NCBI GenBank assembly: GCA_027422505.1
Contig: JAPQWV010000329.1
Location: 496,001-560,000 of the forward strand
Reading direction: 5' to 3'
Length of the DNA stretch: 64,000 nt
DNA from: Craterostigma plantagineum
Lineage: Eukaryota > Streptophyta > Magnoliopsida > Lamiales > Linderniaceae
The notes beneath the pieces are model-generated. The model had not been told where the DNA came from, did no database searches, and was given only the letters and a program-made list of their open reading frames with translations. Numbering within the stretch: the stretch's first letter is position 1; the number at the start of each line of letters is the position of its first letter. The position numbers and the translations under genes were made by a program. Shown here one piece after another: positions 54,281 through 64,000 of this stretch.

Positions 54281-55320
54281 TCACGCATCGCTCGCCGTAA
54301 GGTAATGCCTCCAGATCTCGAGAGCAAAAACTATGGCGGCAAGCTCTAGGTCGTAAGTCGGGTAGTTCTTCTCATAATCTTTGAGTTGTCGTGAGGCGTA
54401 TGCAACTACATTCCCGTTTTGCATTAGAATGCATCCCAGCCCGTTCTTAGACGCATCACCGTAAACGGAAAATCCTCTAGTTCCTGTCGGAATAGTTAGC
54501 ACTGGGGCCGTAGTGAGTCGTCGCTTAAGTTCTTAAAAGCTTTGCTCGCTAGCGCCGTCCCATTGAAATGGAGTATTCTTCTTTGTTAGCTTCGTCAGGG
54601 TTGATGCAATCTTGGAGAAATCTTTGATAAACTTCCGATAATACCCAGCTAATCCGAGAAAACTTCGTATTTCTGTGACATTCGTCGGTTGAGGCCAGTT
54701 GTTAATAGCCTCGATCTTGCTGGGGTCAACAGAAATTCCATTTCCTGAGATAACGTGTCCAAGAAATGCGACTTGATTGAGCCAGAATTCGCATTTCTTG
54801 AATTTCGCATATAACTGCTTTTCTCGTAGTATTCCCAATATGATCTTCAAGTGTTGTTCATGCTCCTCTTTGGTCTTCGAATAGATGAGAATGTCATCGA
54901 TGAATACGATAACACACTTATCTAGGAATGGCTTGAATACCCGGTTCATTAGGTCCACGAATGCTTCCGATGCATTAGTCAGCCCGAAAGGCATGACTAG
55001 GAACTCATAGTGCCCGTAGAGGGTACTGAAAGCCGTCTTCGGAATATCTCTTCTCGGATTTTCAACTGATGATATCCCGATCTCAGGTCTATCTTCGAAA
55101 AGACGATTGCGCCTTGCAATCGGTCGAATAAGTCGTCAATTCGAGTGAGGGGGTATTTGTCCTTGATTGTAATCTTGTTCAGCTCCCTATAATCGATGCA
55201 ATGCTGCATCAATCCATCTTTCTTCTTAACAAACAAAACCAGTGCTCCCCATGGTGAGAAGCTTGGCTGAATGAACCCTTTTTGCAACAGTTCATCTAGT
55301 TGCTCCTTCAATTCCTTCAA
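54281..55320 (-). pseudogene. Gypsy A RT and RNase H, copy 2
   Basis: Frame 54,997-55,320 holds the RT fingers and [17 protein letters not shown] one-base loss near 55,048 shifts into frame 54,533-54,994 with [12 protein letters not shown] and [12 protein letters not shown] (Asp33 and Asp34), the thumb ([19 protein letters not shown]) and connection to SEQSF. A stop separates RNase H (54,281-54,502; [27 protein letters not shown]). Here the 7 bp lost from copy 1's RT are retained. Confidence 0.9.
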
Positions 55321-56091
55321 CCAGCTGGAGCGAGTCGGTACGGTGCCTTAGAATCGGTGCAGCTCCTGGCACTAGATCAATCGTGAATTGAATTTCACGA
55401 TCCGACGGAAGTCCGGGTAAGTCTTCAGGAAACACATCGGGAAAATCTCGTACTACTGGAACTTCTTCTAACTTCGGGGATGAACGTGTCTTGAGCAAAC
55501 GATGTGCCTTCATTGCTGAAATCTTGGGAATCTTACCACGCTTGCTACTTCCCGTGAACGTGAATGGTTCGGTGTCTCCTAGGTTAAAGGTCACTTGCTT
55601 ACGGTTACAGTCAATAACTGCTCCGTATTTCGATAGCCATCCATTCCGATGATTACCTCATAATCGTTCATTGGAATGACTATCAGGTCAACGGGTAAGG
55701 TCATATCGTTCACTATTACTGGGCTATCTCTCAAGATTTGGTTGTTGCTCGTAGAGGTTCCATGTGGGATGGTAACATTATATTCGTAGTTAACTAGGTT
55801 AGGCGTAACCCTGAGTCTCGCCACGTAGTTAGTAGACGCAAATGAATGCGTGGCTCCTGAGTCAACTAATATGTATGTCGGGGTTGAATGGATTAGGAGA
55901 GTACCTGCCACCACAGACGGGTCGTTCTCCGCCTTCTCAAAAGTCAACGTGTAAACTCTAGCAGGTAACGTAGGTGGCCTAGTTTGAACAGGTGCTTGAC
56001 TTCCAGACGGAGTCCCCGTGCATGCCTTGGAAAAGTGGCATGTCTTGCCACACTTATAGCAGACTGCATTCTGAGAATAGCACACGCCCAA
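55292..56091 (-). pseudogene. Gypsy A gag knuckle and protease, copy 2
   Basis: Frame 55,591-56,091 has the knuckle Cys11-Cys14-His19-Cys24 and protease Asp77-Ser78-Gly79 (LVDSGATHSF). It shifts at IIGMD; frame 55,292-55,594 continues to the FPDVFPEDLPGLPSDREIQF linker. Confidence 0.9.
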
Positions 56092-56193
56092 ATGTCATCG
56101 TGTGCACCTGGGACATGGGGGTATAGTCATTGGAGGTCTTCCCTGAGTAGGACTAAGTTGCTGTGGAGGTCCAGATCGGTTCTGGAAATTAGG

Positions 56194-57012
56194 TCAGGCA
56201 TTGTTGGGGTTAAAGGGCTTCTTCGGGTTACCTCCACTCCATTTCGACCCTTGAACAAACTTTCTCTTTGCTTCATGGGCTCGAATAATTCGAAGTTCGG
56301 CTTGCTCTGCCATTAACGCGTGTTCAGCTACTTGAGCATAGGTGGCTCCTTGAGATCCGGCCATGTTCACATCTCTATATAATTCGGGCTTTAAGCCCTC
56401 CAGGAAACGCTCCACCTTCAATGCATCTGTGCTCACCATGTGAGCTGCGAATCGGGACAATTGCTCGAACTTCCTGATATACTCTGCTATGGTCATCTGG
56501 CCCTAGCGTAAATTGATGAATTCAATCATCCTTTGAGCTCTGACTGGGGTGGTAAAATATTTACTCCTAAAGAGTTCCTTGAACCGGTCCCACGTCATTG
56601 TCACGGGATCTTCAAAGGCGAGAATTGTATCCCACCAATGGCCTGCACTCCCTCTCAGCAGGAAGGCAGCAGATAACACTTTCTCATCCTCTAGAATGCG
56701 ACTGTACTGAAACATACTTTTCAGAGTTCGTAACCAATCTTCAGCCATTGTAGGGTCAACGGCATCTTCAAACGTCGGGGGATTAAGCTTGCGAAATCTT
56801 TCCCCTACTATCTCGACCCTCTCTGCTTGAGAGAGTTCGCTGCTGGACTGTCCGCCCATATTTCGCTGTTGCATCATTTCTTGAATTTGAGCAGATTGCT
56901 GGCGAACGAGCTCCATGAGTTGGAGAATCGCCGTATCACGATTATCAACAGGAGTTGCGGGTTGCTTGCCTTTGTCCGCGCTCCCACTGCCTTCACCTCT
57001 TGTTCTACTCAT
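56194..57012 (-). pseudogene. Gypsy A gag, copy 2
   Basis: It starts at ATG 57,012 (MSRTRGEGSGSADKGKQ), the natural start because it lies closest to the leader and is followed by a basic/polar N terminus. Gag domain motifs AEDWLRTLKSMF, FLLRGSAGHWWDT and FKELFRSKYF follow. An insertion with a TAG at about 56,500 (CTGGCCCTAGCG against CTGCTGGCG in copy 1) breaks it; the second half is frame 56,194-56,496. Confidence 0.85.
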
Positions 57013-57163
57013 TCTCTTATACCCTAATAGTCCCTAAGGCCAACAAATCATGCACATACAACATTCATAGAAATATAAAACTTACTAGCAAGGCCGCTTC
57101 CGTGCTTTTGAGTGTGTGCATGGACGGTCTACAGAACTTGTAACCGAAAGCTCTTATACCACC

Positions 57164-59878
57164 AGTGGCGCCCCTGACTTCCACCACCCATTCTTATTAC
57201 TAATTCATGTGACCGCGTGTGATATAAATGAAATCCACATACGAAAATGCGTACAAAATTTTTCTTTTTATATAAAAGAAACCCTTCTGTACAATACAAA
57301 ATATTCCTAGGACATAACTACAAGGTAGAGTGCGCATGCGTGTTCAAAATAATCTATTGGCCCGCCACTCAAGTCGCATCCATGTACACACTGCCACCTC
57401 AAAAGTCCTCCGAAAGCTTCAAAATTTGGCCTCGCTTTCATAAAGATCACGTACCGTGACCCCGTGAACCTACAACACATAAATTCGTGGAGTGAGCTTA
57501 TAAAGCCGAGTAAGTGAAAGCCATGCATGCCATGCACGTGTCCTAATTTGCAAAGGCATCCGCGGCAATGCTTCGTAGACCTCATATTTTCCTTGTCTTG
57601 TCTTGTCATGTAGGGCCCTCGGCTATCTTGCTATGCTCCATCATGGAGCTCGAATCCACAAGGAATAAATATATCATATAAGTGGCAATACCCACTCAAG
57701 GTAGGCTAACCCTAGGGCGCATTTTCTGTCCCAAGGTGGTTTCATATGCCACGCGGACGCTTCACACTGGTAGCCTAATCTGCGGTAGTCAACACCAGAG
57801 ATACCCTCGGTGTCGCTTACTCTCTCAGCTCGCACCGTCCAGGTTTCACGATCCGCCATGACGGCATTAGCCCTAAAATCATGTCTTGTCTTGTACATGT
57901 CATGTCTTGACGGTAGCACCGTACGACGTCACCATGGTAGCATAGGAAAGCCGTGACTCAACTGTGAGTCGACATCAGACGCCCATATCGGCGAATCTTT
58001 ATCTCTCTCAGGCAATCATATATTATGCACGCGCTCATGTCATGCCTTTCGTTCTAAACGTGCGTGCGTGTGCTCATGTCATGAATATGCGTGTCATGCC
58101 ATCATGTCATGTAATTAAATCATGCGCGTCATGTAACGCAAATAATTCACGTAGGAAATGAAATAATATCATTGAAACACATAACACATAATTTCATGCA
58201 CATCCAATTGTGTTGTAGTTGGGACTTCCACTTACCTGGTCCTCCTTAGCTATTTAATTTAGCGTACTGTAAATCGCTAAGCTTCGAACCCTAAGTATAG
58301 AAACATATAATCAGGGTTTGTTAGTCTAGTTATAATTTCACGAAATTGGCTTAATTTAAAACCCTAGTTTCGACTTCTATAAATTTAGAAACCCTAAAAT
58401 TTCGAACTTTAACTTAAACTGAGAAGTACCATTTCAGAGATAGATCTCGACATTAAATAAAAATGGGTATTGACATAAATCTTGAGATAAATGTCGAGCT
58501 TCATGTCGATATCTTACATAAATTTTGAGGTTAGCGTTAACTAGATGTCGACATGGATTTCGAGATACATTATAGAATGAATCTCGACATGTTTCTTGGG
58601 ATAAATCTCGAGTGGAATTGTGAAATGCTATTAATATAAATCTCGGCATGTTGATAAATCACGAGCTTTAAAGTCATCGAGATTCATGGATGTCGAGCTC
58701 TTACACCAAATGTCGAGATATTATATAGAATTTTGAAGTCAATATCACGCGTGGATTTCGATGTTCATTGTAAGAATACATCTCGACATAAACTAAGATG
58801 GACCTCAAGTTGCTTTGCTAGTTAAATCTTGATATGCTTTCGAGATGTATACTGAGATAACAAACAAATATGTCGAGCTGTATGTTGGAATTATAAACAA
58901 GGATTTCGAGACTAATTATGGGATTTCGATACCAACACCAAGATAGATCTTGAGTTTCATTTCGAGTTTTCATCCAACTGAAAATCGCATCTCTCAATCA
59001 TCAATTGATATATTCCCCTAGAACCATATGCCTATCAACTGAACTTCCACTAGTTTAACATTGAGAACCTGAGATCGAAATCCTAAATCAGTATCTACGA
59101 TTAAAGTTCCCTACAAGACATGTTAAACCCTAAAATCATTAGTAGTTAAAACCCTAATTCTTTCCAACACTAACACTTAATAATTTTCCCTAAACACGTT
59201 AATATACGAGACAAGCATACAAAACTATCGAAGTAATCTATACCTTTTTAGCTGAATAACGAGTTCTGCTTGAGCTCTGTTCGACTCTTTTCTTCATTTT
59301 GTGTTTTCGTTAATTCCTTGGTAGTGAACTTAAGATAAGCATGTCATCTTTTATTACCCCTTGCGTGTTACTTTAGCCAAATTTCGTTGGCTTCTCTTTT
59401 TTTTATCAATACTTATCTAGTTTAACTTCTTAAGTAATATTCTCATAATATTATATACTATATATACTGCCTTGTAGCTAGGAATTTAATTTCATTAATT
59501 GGTACACAACACTATCTCGAGAAGCATAGCCTTCGAGATTCAAAGATCTCGAGGTCTCAAGGTTTTGTGATATAAAATTTCGAGATCCTCCTATCCGACA
59601 TTGTTATTAAATTTCGAATCAACTTCCTCTCAAAATTATAAATCTCGAGACATTTAAGATTTCGAACTTCTAATATATCGAAACTCATCCTTCCTATCTT
59701 ATATGAACCCTTTCTAAGTTCAATTAGTCCCTCTACTCGGTTCGTAACCCTAATAACATCTAATATGTAATCACGTTGGCACATAAAATCATAAAACATG
59801 TTCCATGCAAGTCACATAAGTCACATAATATGCATGCATATTTATTGGCCGGCTTACTTACGGGGCTCGGGTATTACA
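57164..59878 (-). repeat. right (5') LTR of Gypsy A, copy 2 (uninterrupted)
   Basis: Two bases from the PBS, it runs AGTGGCGCC...GGGTATTACA and is followed by TSD CTGTG (59,879-59,883). Near 59,674-59,755 it has about 85 bp (AATATATCGAAACTCATCC onward) that the left LTR lacks. The TCTCGAGA-type array lies at 58,435-58,980. Confidence 0.85.
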
Positions 59879-59881
59879 CTG

Positions 59882-61180
59882 TGTTAGGAATATTCCCTCG
59901 AACGCTATATGGGGATAAGATTGTATAGGGCATTATATTATTTATCATTCGACCTTTTGTGTAATAAGACATTTTAGTGTGTATAATGAAAGGTATTGTT
60001 CGTTTACTGGATATAAGAGTTCTTTACTTAGAATCCGGTAAAGCAATAAATGAACAAATCCAAATGTGTCGAGTTGAGTCACATTTCTCGATGGGCACGA
60101 GAGAGGAAGGCATCAGTGGACTCTTAACCTCGAACATTAAAAGTCCGTAAGCCTGAGGTTCCAATTGGGTGCTAGATAATCGATCACTTGGTATTTAAGT
60201 TGGTATTTAGTTTGACTTGGTATTTAAGTTGGTTTTCTAATAATAAGTTTTCTTAAGTTTGGATTTGGAATTCAAACGAGAGTAAGATTTGGCAAAAATC
60301 TCTCACACTTTAGGGACTTAGCAATCGAAATCTAAGTCTTTAGATAGGCTAAATTTCGTGCTCCATAAGATGAGAAGAAGTGATTTTCGAAATCAACAAA
60401 AGACACAAAAACACACACCGAACGCACACACTCTCTCCCACGCGACGGCTCGGTTCTCTCTAGCCATATTTAGAGAACTGATGCCGTGGTACACTGTGAG
60501 GTCGGCGTGACGATCTAGTGCCATCCACCACCATCGATGAAGTCTTGAAGAAAAAGATGAGGAGCTGCCACTCTCTTCAACTGGTAATTCTCTACGGGTT
60601 TGACTCGCCCAATTACGTGTCTATGTGTTACTATTCTGATCCGAGCAACGAGGCAATCGGGGAACCCAGACTCACATGGGACATTTAGCACGGCTCTGCT
60701 CTGTTTTTTTTCTATTATCTCTTCCAGTTTTTTTTTTGGTTTCTGCTGAGAAATTGTAAGAAAAACTCGTGACTGAATGAAAGAAAATGAAATCTTTTAG
60801 TATCGATGTTTGTAGCCTGAGTCTTGCTGGGACCGTTGTATTGTAGTAAGCTATGTATATATTTCCTTTGTATGATATATAAAACAGTGTGTAAACATAT
60901 CAGCCAGCGAATCCATGATTATCGTATCTCATGCGTACAGTGTATAAGATGCCGTGTTTGTACTTTTGTCTATGTCTGGACATTATATAGATTCTCCCAA
61001 AGCCCTTTGTTGAATTTCGCTTCTTTCATGGCAATCAATGATTTCAGAAGCAGACAATAATACATTGCGAGCAATAATTAGTCACGAAGAATACTTCGCT
61101 TCAAATGTTTATCTGAAAATTTTTGTTCCGCACCGTATCGGGGGACGTGGCGTCTCCGAGAGACACCGGGTAACTCAACA
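59882..61180. repeat. solo Copia LTR G (B family), copy 2
   Basis: TGTTAGGAATATTCCC...GGGTAACTCAACA, flanked by GACTG (49,835-49,839, beyond nested Gypsy A) and GTCTG (61,181-61,185), a one-mismatch 5-bp TSD within the Copia E RT gene. It aligns with the B LTRs in its first about 290 bp and with the B-LTR ends at 17,160-17,466 further on. It contains a 445-bp insert unlike anything else in the window (60,668-61,112). Confidence 0.8.
60668..61112. other. 445-bp unique insert in LTR G
   Basis: Compared with 17,400-17,406, LTR sequence GGGAACCC breaks off and resumes at TGAAAATTTTTGTTCCGCACC after 445 bp. The insert has T-runs (60,701-60,709; 60,729-60,738) and looks like a plant transcript 3' region, but has no ORF I trust, no terminal inverted repeats, no obvious TSD, and no second copy in the window. 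Confidence 0.6.
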
Positions 61181-62040
61181 GTCTGATGCATAGGGGTGGA
61201 AATTGCTTTGAAATCACTCATCCCGAATTTTGTCTGTAATTCCTTACTATACATCGTCTGGGATACAAAGGTTCCAATGTCAAGTTGTTTTATTTGCAAC
61301 CCGAGGAAATAGTTCAGCTCACCCATTAAGCTCATCTCAAAGTCCTTTTGCATAAACTTAGGGAATTCCTCGCAAAGAAGGATATTAGTACTTCCAAATA
61401 TAATATCATCAACGTAGATTTGGACCAGTGTCATGTGAGCACCTTCATACTCAATAAACAGTGTATTATCAATAGTTCCAGTCGAAAATCCTATGTCTAT
61501 CAAAAACTTACTCAGCCTTTCATACCATGTCCTAGAAGGCTGCTTTAAACCATATAATGCTTTATTCAATTTAAAAACATGTTTTGGAAAATCTTTCCTA
61601 GCGAAACCCGGTGGTTGTTCTACATTGACCTCCTCAGTTATAAAACCATTTACTAATGCACTTTTTACGTCCATTAGGAAAAGTTGAAAACGTTTAAAGC
61701 ATGCATATGCAAGTAAGACACGTATAGACTCTAACGGAGCAAAAGTTTCATCGAAATCAATACCTTTCTCTTGGGAATAACCTTTTGCAACTACGCTCGC
61801 TTTATTTCTAGTAAGATTACCATGTCCGTCGAGTTTGTTGCGGAAGACCCATTTGATTCCTATGATGGATTTTTTGTCTTGTCTCTCTACGAGTGTCCAC
61901 ACTTGGCTCTTTTCGAACTGAGATAGCTCATCCTCCATGGCAGAGACCCAAGATATATCGTCTAGAGCTTCATGGACAGTCTTTGGTTCCATCATTGAAA
62001 GCAGTACATCATGGGATTCCTCCATATCCTAATTTCGTGC
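61181..62040 (-). pseudogene. Copia E reverse transcriptase, copy 2 (nearly intact)
   Basis: Frame 61,078-62,025 (315 codons) is open through [45 protein letters not shown] (Asp119), ALYGLKQPSRTWYERL and VQIYVDDIIFGS (Asp206 and Asp207). It then reads into LTR G antisense after STPMHQT, so the last 30 or so residues are not Copia. Compared with element C a three-codon deletion removes VAR after DETFAP. Its RNase H half lies 11 kb away at 49,357-49,839, across the nested insertions. Copy 1 lost this segment. Confidence 0.85.
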
Positions 62041-62078
62041 AGTTGCTCGAGTTTTGATTCCGGATGTGATATTTCCTA

Positions 62079-63788
62079 TTACTTGATCTGTTGGAAGATT
62101 GGAGGCATGTTTCCATTTTCTGCGTGGTTGTTCATCAGCTTCCGGTTCCAGTGTCTCAACACTTTCGTCTTTTGAATATCTTCCTCACTGTCTTTAGTAA
62201 CCTGTAATTCTGCACAAGGCAAATCTATACCTTCCTCATCAGTAGCATCTGCGTTAGGTATCTCATAAAAAGGAACATGTATGGATTCCTGAACAGTCAG
62301 CTTCCTTTTATTATAAATGCGATATGCCTTAGAATGAACACTGTAATCAAGGAATATCCCTTCATCTACCTTAGAGTCAGATTTTTCTCTCTTATCTCTG
62401 TCGTTCAAGATAAAACATTTACATCGAAACATAACCTATATTTGGAGTTCTACCATGCCAGATTTCATAAGAGATTTTCTTTAATATCGGCCTAAGGAAA
62501 ACACGATTAGACACATAGCAAACTGTACTAACAGCTTCCGCCCAGAACTGTTTAGGATTATCATACTCATGTAGCATAGATCTAGTCATTCCTGTAACAC
62601 CCTATTTTTTCGTTCAACTACGCCATTTTGTTGGAGAGTTACAGGGTAAAAAAGTTATGACAATATCCATATTGATCACAGAATGATGCAAAGGACTTAC
62701 TATCAAATTCCAATCCGTTATCACTGAATCCTACATAGTTTCATCTCTTTTTCATTTTCAAGTCTCTTTACTAGTGAGGCAAAGTTATCTAATGCCTCAT
62801 TTTTATGTGCAAGGAATATCACCCATGTATACCTGGAATAATCATCAACAATGACAAAGGCATATCTTTTACCTCGTAGAGACATCGTATGAGCAGTACC
62901 AAAAAGGTCGAGATGAAGCAGTTCCAGTGGTCTCGATGTGGATTTCACTTTTTTTCTTTGAATGATGTTTGCTCTGTTTACCCATTTGGCACGCCTTGCA
63001 TGTTTTGTCCTAGACGAACTTTATGTCAGGAATACCTCGTACTAGTGCATCGCTTGTAATATGAGACAGTAGTTCCATGTTGGCATGTCCTAAGCGTCTG
63101 TGCCAGGTGTTATCCTGTGTAACTGCTAAGCACTTGACATTCTGGTCAGTGATATCATCAAGAGTAATACAATAGATATTTCTTTCCCAAGATGCACTAA
63201 ATAACACCTTATTATCATTTCAAACGACATAGTTATCATTTTCAAAAGTAGTATGACCTTTATCACATAATTACTAACGCTACTGAGGTTATGTTCCAGA
63301 TGCTTAACTAACCATACATCATCTATAGTAGTATGTAAAGTCTTACCGACAGTTCCAACTCCAATAATCTTAGCATTTGTGTTGTCGGCATATGAGACAT
63401 ATCCTCCGTCATACGCTTTTACCGACACAAACTTACTCATATCGCCTATCATATGGTGGGAACACCCACTATCGAGGTACCACTTGTTTTTCTAGCTGGA
63501 TTTTCTTCTTTGTACTTGCATGAATCAGTTCGTTTCTGAGGTGCCCAAGTTTTATTGGGTCCTAAGAGGTTAGTGGCAAAATAACTCATGTTAACACGTG
63601 ATATATCATGTGTCAAAGACCGTGATCTCTTAAACACAGGTAGGCCAGTGTTAGAAGCTTGATTCTCAGGAATCTGCTTTGGCCTCCAGACATATCTAGA
63701 CTTATCAACGTTCTTCAAAAAATAGTTGTTAGCATAATGACCGTGACGGCCGCATGAAAAACACTTAGGCTTTCTAACAGTAGGTGGT
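62079..63788 (-). pseudogene. Copia E integrase, protease and gag knuckle, copy 2
   Basis: Equivalent of 34,236-35,943. Present are the linker frame 62,079-62,432, integrase D1 frame 62,721-62,948 (LELLHLDLFGTAH, DDYSRYTWVIF), WHRRLGHANMELLSH (63,010-63,207), the protease region 63,126-63,452 with WYLDSGCSHHM in the neighbouring frame near 63,450-63,485, and a CFSCGRHGHYAN knuckle near 63,730-63,775. Frameshifts separate all of them. LTR H cuts it at 63,793. Confidence 0.85.
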
Positions 63789-63793
63789 GCAAC

Positions 63794-64000
63794 TGTCAGG
63801 ACCCATCGTCCGACCTCGTAATTTTGTTCTAATCCTAAGTATCTAATGCTTGGTTATCGCGCAAGAGCGTAAAAATGCGAATAAAATTTTTCCTTTTAAA
63901 ACTACGAGCGGAAGTCTTATACACATGTCAAAAGAATGGTCACAAATCGTTCTACAATTCATCGTAGTCATGTCTATACAGAAGACAAGTGTGTGTGTGT
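63794..64000 (-). repeat. Gypsy LTR H start, copy 2 (window end)
   Basis: TGTCAGGACCCATCGTCC after GCAAC, as at 35,949; the window stops in the GT microsatellite. Confidence 0.75.

Larger units (their letters stand above)
39862..64000. repeat. copy 2 of the ~26.4-kb tandem duplication (runs off the window)
   Basis: This is the second copy of the block starting at 13,469. It reaches only the first 207 bp of LTR H before the window ends; if complete it should continue through an H/J equivalent. The left junction fuses the Gypsy J coding sequence to the middle of LTR D. Confidence 0.9.

Noticed and set aside
60824..61060. 78-aa frame in the unique insert
   Set aside because: No domain, biased only by AT content, and no start context or homologue in the window; the insert is better described as non-coding.
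1..64000. tRNA, rRNA, snoRNA or host protein-coding genes
   Set aside because: I saw no cloverleaf with tRNA box A/B, no rRNA motif, and no multi-exon host gene; PBS sites explain the tRNA-like TGGTATCAGAGC words.

Overview
This window is plant nuclear DNA (a flowering plant; no finer placement is justified) made almost entirely of nested, decaying LTR retrotransposons. I see no convincing intact host gene, tRNA, rRNA, CRISPR array or bacterial-type operon. The evidence is Copia and Gypsy reverse transcriptase, RNase H, integrase, protease and gag motifs, primer-binding sites close to the plant initiator-Met tRNA complement (TGGTATCAGAGC), polypurine tracts, LTRs with TG...CA ends, and 5-bp target-site duplications (TSDs).

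Left part (1-13,468). Positions 1-1469 are the 3' part of a plus-strand retroelement whose last ORF (unrecognised, 259 aa) abuts a polypurine tract and a 353-bp LTR (1470-1822). Copia element B follows (about 1,840-6,178, plus strand): it has two long LTRs but only about 1.3 kb between them. Copia element C (6,179-12,515, minus strand) resembles the SIRE/Maximus lineage: LTR, 3' UTR with repeated purine tracts, an extra ORF downstream of pol, RNase H/RT and integrase. At 12,516 it gives way to a Gypsy LTR fragment (D).

Tandem duplication. The stretch 13,469-39,861 (copy 1, about 26.4 kb) is repeated from 39,862 to the window end (copy 2, still incomplete). Each copy holds the end of LTR D, a fragment of Gypsy LTR I, and a second SIRE-like Copia element (E, minus strand). 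E is split by (a) solo Gypsy LTR F with TSD TAGAA, (b) solo Copia LTR G with near-TSD GACTG/GTCTG, itself hit at its terminus by the chromodomain Gypsy element A with TSD CTGTG, and (c) Gypsy LTR H, which in copy 1 is fused to an intact RT-RNase H ORF (J). Copy 2 keeps more: the C/E leader, PBS and LTR start, all of LTR G with a unique insert, and the E reverse transcriptase. Copy 1 keeps more of the extra ORF and carries a private 0.68-kb internal duplication in the right LTR of A.

Inferred order: C and E share a middle LTR as a tandem Copia pair; F, G and H and the D/I sequences inserted; A entered G; the whole block was then duplicated through a 7-bp microhomology; each copy afterwards took its own deletions. 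Every pol gene is frameshifted, stopped or truncated except the J fragment and a nearly complete Copia RT in copy 2. The most unusual features are arrays of CpG-centred palindromic motifs inside the Gypsy LTRs (a different motif per family), the extra ORFs next to polypurine tracts, and the exact nesting at LTR termini.
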